Made by a program: the position numbers and the translations under genes. A DNA stretch of 9,772 nucleotides. Source: Altererythrobacter sp. (GTDB taxonomy: Bacteria; Pseudomonadota; Alphaproteobacteria; Sphingomonadales; Sphingomonadaceae). The stretch lies in assembly GCA_024636575.1 (NCBI GenBank), contig JAGXGU010000160.1, positions 1 to 9,772 of the forward strand, in the 5' to 3' direction. The notes under the pieces are model-generated. The model worked only from the letters and a program-made list of their open reading frames with translations. It made no database searches and had not been told where the DNA came from. Below, piece by piece: positions 6,627-9,772 of the stretch; the first letter of the stretch is position 1, and every line of letters begins with the position of its first letter.

Positions 6627-7268
6627 TTATTCGCCTGTAGCGGACTCTTTGAGCCCGCCCTGACCGGTTGGTGCCTGGCCGCGATAGCTGGCGATGGCTT
6701 TGGTCGACGTGGTGACGACCGTTTCGCCGGTGCCCTTCTGACCTGTGATCAGGTCTTCCGGATTGGCAACCATCGCGGCAAGATTGCCGTTGATGGCGCA
6801 GCCATATCCAGCATGCGTAGCGTTGTTGTAATTCATATCGGATTTTTCTTCCCAATCAGGACAACCCGGCACCGAAGCGGTGGAGCGTGTGATGACCACA
6901 CGCGCAGCGCCCGGCTCGATATAGCCCGCCGTGACCGGCGCACCTTCCTCGACCAGAATACCGTGACGCCCGGCCAGCTTGCTGACTGCATCGCGGGTTA
7001 CGCTGCTCATCATCGGATCATCGATTGATATCCGGTCGCCGTAGCGCAGGTCCATCGATTGAAACCAAGCGGCCAGCCGCTGTTGTTCGGGTATCGACAG
7101 ACCACCTGCCCCGGCCTGGACATCGAATGTGTAATTGGTCCGTTCCACAACTGGTTGGCGCATGCTTTCAAGCCCGCGATTGGTGGGCATTCCGCCACAG
7201 GCGCTAAGGGTAACCCCGAGCGAGAGGGCGAGAACGCCAGCTAGTTTGCGATGTGATGCAATAGGCAT
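6627..7268 (-). CDS. cpaD: CpaD, Flp pilus assembly lipoprotein
   Basis: A 213-residue outer-membrane-directed lipoprotein that accompanies the CpaC secretin and is thought to help it assemble or stay stable. The signal peptide (basic start, hydrophobic core about 9-20) ends in the lipobox LSAC, with the lipidated Cys24 followed by Gly-Gly, a context that does not suggest inner-membrane retention. The mature part carries the CpaD family marks: NYTFDV (45-50), a YGDRISIDDP segment (76-85), two further cysteines (136 and 157), YGCAINGNLAAMVANPEDL (155-173) at the family signature, and a Gly/Thr-rich end. An ATG at 7268 has AAAGG (7277-7281) 8 bases upstream. A GTG at 7286 overlaps the cpaC stop and is less likely. 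It is part of the tight cpaB-cpaC-cpaD-cpaE run. Confidence 0.92.
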   Translation of the reverse strand: MPIASHRKLAGVLALSLGVTLSACGGMPTNRGLESMRQPVVERTNYTFDVQAGAGGLSIPEQQRLAAWFQSMDLRYGDRISIDDPMMSSVTRDAVSKLAGRHGILVEEGAPVTAGYIEPGAARVVITRSTASVPGCPDWEEKSDMNYNNATHAGYGCAINGNLAAMVANPEDLITGQKGTGETVVTTSTKAIASYRGQAPTGQGGLKESATGE

Positions 7269-7282
7269 TGTGTTCACCTTTC

Positions 7283-8863
7283 TCACTTGAGGCTGAAGCC
7301 GGGAACGGCAGATGCGTCGGCAGTGCGTTCCTTGTTGCGTTTGGAGTTCTTGGCATCCGCAGTGCGCTCTTCAGTCTGCGAACCTGGCACCGTAGCGGCA
7401 GGATCATACTGCGACACCGATGGCGGCGGAGCGTTACCGTCCCTGACCGTTGGCATCGGGCGCGAAGCCCCGCTGACCCCGTCATTTTCCCGGTAGCCGA
7501 TCAGGCTTTGCAGTTCGGTTGCCGCACGGAAACCATCGGTCGGCAATTTGATCTCGCTCGCATCCACGGGCTTGACCAGATAGGGCGTGACGATAATGAC
7601 CAGTTCGGTTTCGCCGCGGCGGAACGAACGCGAGCGGAACAGATTGCCCAGGATCGGCGTGTCGCCGAGGCCCGGCGTCTTTTCGATCGAGTTCTGGGCG
7701 TTGTTGCTCATCAATCCGGCGATCATGAAGCTCTGGCCGGAACCGAGCTCCACCGTCGTTTCTGCGCGCCGGACAGTCAGCGCAGGGATGGTGAAACCAT
7801 TGACGGTCACCGCACCCTGGGTGGACAGTTCGGATACTTCCGGGCGGACCCGGATCGAAATCCGACCATTGGCCAGAACCGTAGGCGTATAGGCCAGGCT
7901 GACCCCGAATTTGCGATATTCGATCGTGGTGGTGCCGAGGCCGCCGCTGCTGGGGATCGGAAATTCACCGCCAGCGAGGAAATCAGCCGTTTCGCCGGAA
8001 AGTGCGGTCAGATTGGGCTGTGACAAGGTCGTCACCAGGCCTTCGGTTTCTGCCAGATCGAGCGCGGCGCCAAGGTCAAGGCCCAGGAACCGGCCGAATC
8101 CGGCAATTGTCGAACCGGGCGTAACGGAGGTAACGACTGACGTTCCATCCGCACCCTCGGTTAGCCCGGTGGCGAGCGGGCCACCCGGAGTGAACTGTGA
8201 AATTGCCCCGCGACCTTGCCCAACGCCGAACTGGAAGCCGCTGGTGCTGTCAGCCGAAACGAGGTTCATGCCGATGGTGCGAACCAGTGACCGGCTGACT
8301 TCGGCAAACCGGACCTGCAGATTGACCTGCAACGGGGTGGCCATCTTCAGGCGGCTGATGACATTGCTGTCTTCGCCGACGAAAGCCTGGACCAGCCGTT
8401 CAGCTTCGGCCGCATCTTCCGGTGCTGCGACAATGCCGGTAAGCAGGACAGTGTTGGTGCCCATGGTGGAAACCGAAATCCTTGCTTCGGGCATAGCCAT
8501 GTTCAACATCTGATCGACGCTATCCAGGTTCGAACCGACACGCACGTTGGCGGACCAGACGATATCGCCGGCTGCGTTGCTGGCATAGACGGTGGTTTCA
8601 CCGCCGGCCTTGCCAAACACATAAAGCTGGCTGCGCGATTTCACCTGCACATCGGCAATCTGGTCATTGGCAACGAAGACATCGGCCATCGAACCGGGAA
8701 CATTGATCAGTTCGCCGCGGCCGATCGACAGGACGATGCTCTGTGCCGGGCTGCGGATGGACTGGGCGTTTGCGATCCCTGCCCCGACACCGCTGGTCCC
8801 ACCGGCAAGCGGCGCGACGGCAATGGCGGAAAGCAGCAGTGTAGCTGTCAGACGGCGTTTCAT
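7283..8863 (-). CDS. cpaC: CpaC/RcpA, Flp pilus outer-membrane secretin
   Basis: A 526-residue secretin that forms the outer-membrane channel for the Flp pilus. The signal peptide has MKRR, a hydrophobic core (5-20) and a likely cut after ANA (33). The N-terminal pilus secretin domain (about 40-110) contains IVLSIGRGELINVPG (43-57). A BON-like part with LTGIVAAPEDAAEAERL (141-157) follows. The linker has the VNLQVRFAEVSRSL segment (180-193), and a Gly-rich stretch lies at 205-250. The secretin core (about 275-430) includes QPNLTALSG (282-290), FLAGGEFPIP (295-304), the FMIAGLM strand (379-385), TPGLGDTPILGNLFRSRSF (396-414) and ELVIIVTPYLVKPV (420-433). The tail (455-526) is Pro/Ser/charged and has ERTADA twice. 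The ATG at 8863 is chosen because it gives a standard signal peptide and has GAGGGG 7 bases upstream. An in-frame ATG at 8926, one base after the cpaB stop and also with a good ribosome site, would add 21 residues. Confidence 0.94.
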   Translation of the reverse strand: MKRRLTATLLLSAIAVAPLAGGTSGVGAGIANAQSIRSPAQSIVLSIGRGELINVPGSMADVFVANDQIADVQVKSRSQLYVFGKAGGETTVYASNAAGDIVWSANVRVGSNLDSVDQMLNMAMPEARISVSTMGTNTVLLTGIVAAPEDAAEAERLVQAFVGEDSNVISRLKMATPLQVNLQVRFAEVSRSLVRTIGMNLVSADSTSGFQFGVGQGRGAISQFTPGGPLATGLTEGADGTSVVTSVTPGSTIAGFGRFLGLDLGAALDLAETEGLVTTLSQPNLTALSGETADFLAGGEFPIPSSGGLGTTTIEYRKFGVSLAYTPTVLANGRISIRVRPEVSELSTQGAVTVNGFTIPALTVRRAETTVELGSGQSFMIAGLMSNNAQNSIEKTPGLGDTPILGNLFRSRSFRRGETELVIIVTPYLVKPVDASEIKLPTDGFRAATELQSLIGYRENDGVSGASRPMPTVRDGNAPPPSVSQYDPAATVPGSQTEERTADAKNSKRNKERTADASAVPGFSLK

Positions 8864-8870
8864 GGATTTG

Positions 8871-8876
8871 CCCCTC
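8871..8876 (-). promoter_or_regulatory. Ribosome binding site for the inner cpaC start
   Basis: GAGGGG lies 7 bases before the ATG at 8863, an excellent site that favours the shorter CpaC with the standard signal peptide. Confidence 0.6.
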
Positions 8877-8927
8877 GAATTCGCGCCAGTCATGTGGCGG
8901 GCGAAAGTTGTGATTGCGTGGCTCATC

Positions 8928-9772
8928 TCAGTTCCTTCCCACTGGAACTTCGACCGTGGTCTTGCCGCGTGTAACCCGGACTATCGGACCCTTCGGCGCT
9001 GTCGGTTCGCCTGACGTTTCATAAGCTGGCGAACCGCTTGGCTTGGGAGAATCTGTGGCGGGCATCGTCCGGCGCTGGAACCGCGATACGTCGCTGCCCG
9101 TGACAAAGGTGGAGCCCTTGTCGTTTGGACGTGACATGGCCTGTGCCAGCAGCTTTTCTTCTTCTTCCGGGGTGGCGTTGTCAGGAACCTTGATGTCCCC
9201 CGCAGCAATCGCCCGGTCGAGTTCGGCCTGATTATCCGCAATTGAGCGAAGCGACAGGCTGAGCGTTCCGATGGTCTGTGCAACGGCGATCTTTTCGGCC
9301 ATTTTCGGGGTAACTTCCACAGTAACCGTGCGGAATTCCTTCACGACCGTCTTGCCTTCTTCCGCTTCCTGGGTCGTCGACTGGTCGGTTGCCAGAACGC
9401 GCAGATTGCGCAGGAAAGTTTCCGCCGCCTTCAGATCGCTGCCCTCGCCCTTGACTGATTGCGTAAGCACGATGTCGACCCGGTCGCCCGGGAACACGAA
9501 CCCTGCAACACCGGTTTTCGCGGAGACGGGGACAGTCACAGCCCGCATCCCTGGCCCGAGTGCGGCCGCTAGGAAGCCGCGATCTCCAGGGGCCACCAGC
9601 GAACCCTGGGTGACCGGCTCGCCGGCAGAGATCTGATAGCGAACCACGGTGCCGAGCAATTGGGTGATGTCGGATTCGCCATCCAGGAAGTAAGCGTCCT
9701 GGACCATTTCTTCCGGCCATTGCTGGAAGCTGATCGAATCAGCGGTAATGATCGTACCGACGGGGAGCGCGC
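8928..9772 (-). CDS. cpaB: CpaB/RcpC, Flp pilus assembly periplasmic protein with SAF domain, 5' end missing
   Basis: The frame is open to the window end, so the N-terminus, expected to hold a membrane anchor, is missing; 280 residues are visible. The visible part begins inside the SAF domain at LPVGTIITADSISFQ, then WPE and the ISAGEPVTQGSLVAPGD segment. The RcpC/CpaB core follows: RAVTVPVSAKTGVAGFVFPG with GDRVDIVLT (codons near 9467-9550), an LRVLAT strand, VTVEVTPKMAEKIAVAQTIG and LSLSLRS. After this comes a Pro/Ser/Gly-rich linker and a short basic end (VRVTRGKTTVEVPVG). CpaB acts in the periplasm between the inner-membrane platform and the CpaC secretin. It is the first visible gene of the operon, and its last codons contain the ribosome site for the outer cpaC start. 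An ATG at 9707 in the frame is inside the SAF domain and is not the start. Confidence 0.94.
   Translation of the reverse strand, partial: ALPVGTIITADSISFQQWPEEMVQDAYFLDGESDITQLLGTVVRYQISAGEPVTQGSLVAPGDRGFLAAALGPGMRAVTVPVSAKTGVAGFVFPGDRVDIVLTQSVKGEGSDLKAAETFLRNLRVLATDQSTTQEAEEGKTVVKEFRTVTVEVTPKMAEKIAVAQTIGTLSLSLRSIADNQAELDRAIAAGDIKVPDNATPEEEEKLLAQAMSRPNDKGSTFVTGSDVSRFQRRTMPATDSPKPSGSPAYETSGEPTAPKGPIVRVTRGKTTVEVPVGRN
8932..8937 (-). promoter_or_regulatory. Ribosome binding site for the outer cpaC start, inside the end of cpaB
   Basis: AAGGAA lies 5 bases before the ATG at 8926, within the last codons of cpaB. It is good enough to allow a CpaC longer by 21 residues, translated by coupling to cpaB. 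Confidence 0.45.

Noticed and set aside
5335..6855. A longer reading of cpaE starting inside cpaD at 6855
   Set aside because: The extra 80 residues overlap cpaD, which has a clear lipoprotein and family signature. A good ribosome site supports the ATG at 6615.
7911..8513. A + strand open frame of 200 codons inside cpaC
   Set aside because: It is antisense to the secretin core, rich in Ser/Arg/Pro, and has no motif or ribosome site of note.

Overview
The window comes from a high-GC alphaproteobacterium. The protein styles and the cpa/tad gene set suggest Sphingomonadales, possibly the Erythrobacter/Novosphingobium side. That placement is judged from memory of the families, not from a search. 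The window is gene-dense, with no gap over 300 bases, and I see no RNA gene, CRISPR array, insertion sequence or phage gene.

Left part, + strand (1-3215): a short CoA-ester catabolic cluster. It holds the 3' part of a thiolase, an HSD10-like short-chain dehydrogenase, a divergent crotonase (enoyl-CoA hydratase/isomerase superfamily) and a MarR-type regulator. Thiolase plus 3-hydroxyacyl-CoA dehydrogenase plus crotonase are the last steps of a beta-oxidation-type pathway. The real substrate cannot be read from the sequence. The MarR protein follows in the same direction and may control the cluster.

Right part, - strand (3243-9772): a Flp/Tad (type IVc) pilus assembly operon. In transcription order it reads cpaB (cut by the window end), cpaC secretin, cpaD lipoprotein, cpaE/tadZ, tadB and tadC. 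CpaC and CpaD form the outer-membrane pore, CpaE is a polar or localisation ATPase-like protein, and TadB/TadC form the inner-membrane platform. CpaB is the periplasmic SAF-domain factor.

The two blocks converge at about 3215-3243. A perfect 14-bp inverted repeat there overlaps the end of the marR reading frame and looks like the terminator of the pilus operon.

The least ordinary points are these: no cpaF (tadA) ATPase gene between cpaE and tadB; a terminator-like hairpin in that 85-base gap; a crotonase without either classical hydratase glutamate; and two well-supported starts for cpaC. I do not see a wholly new system here. This is mainly a known pilus operon beside a known type of catabolic cluster.
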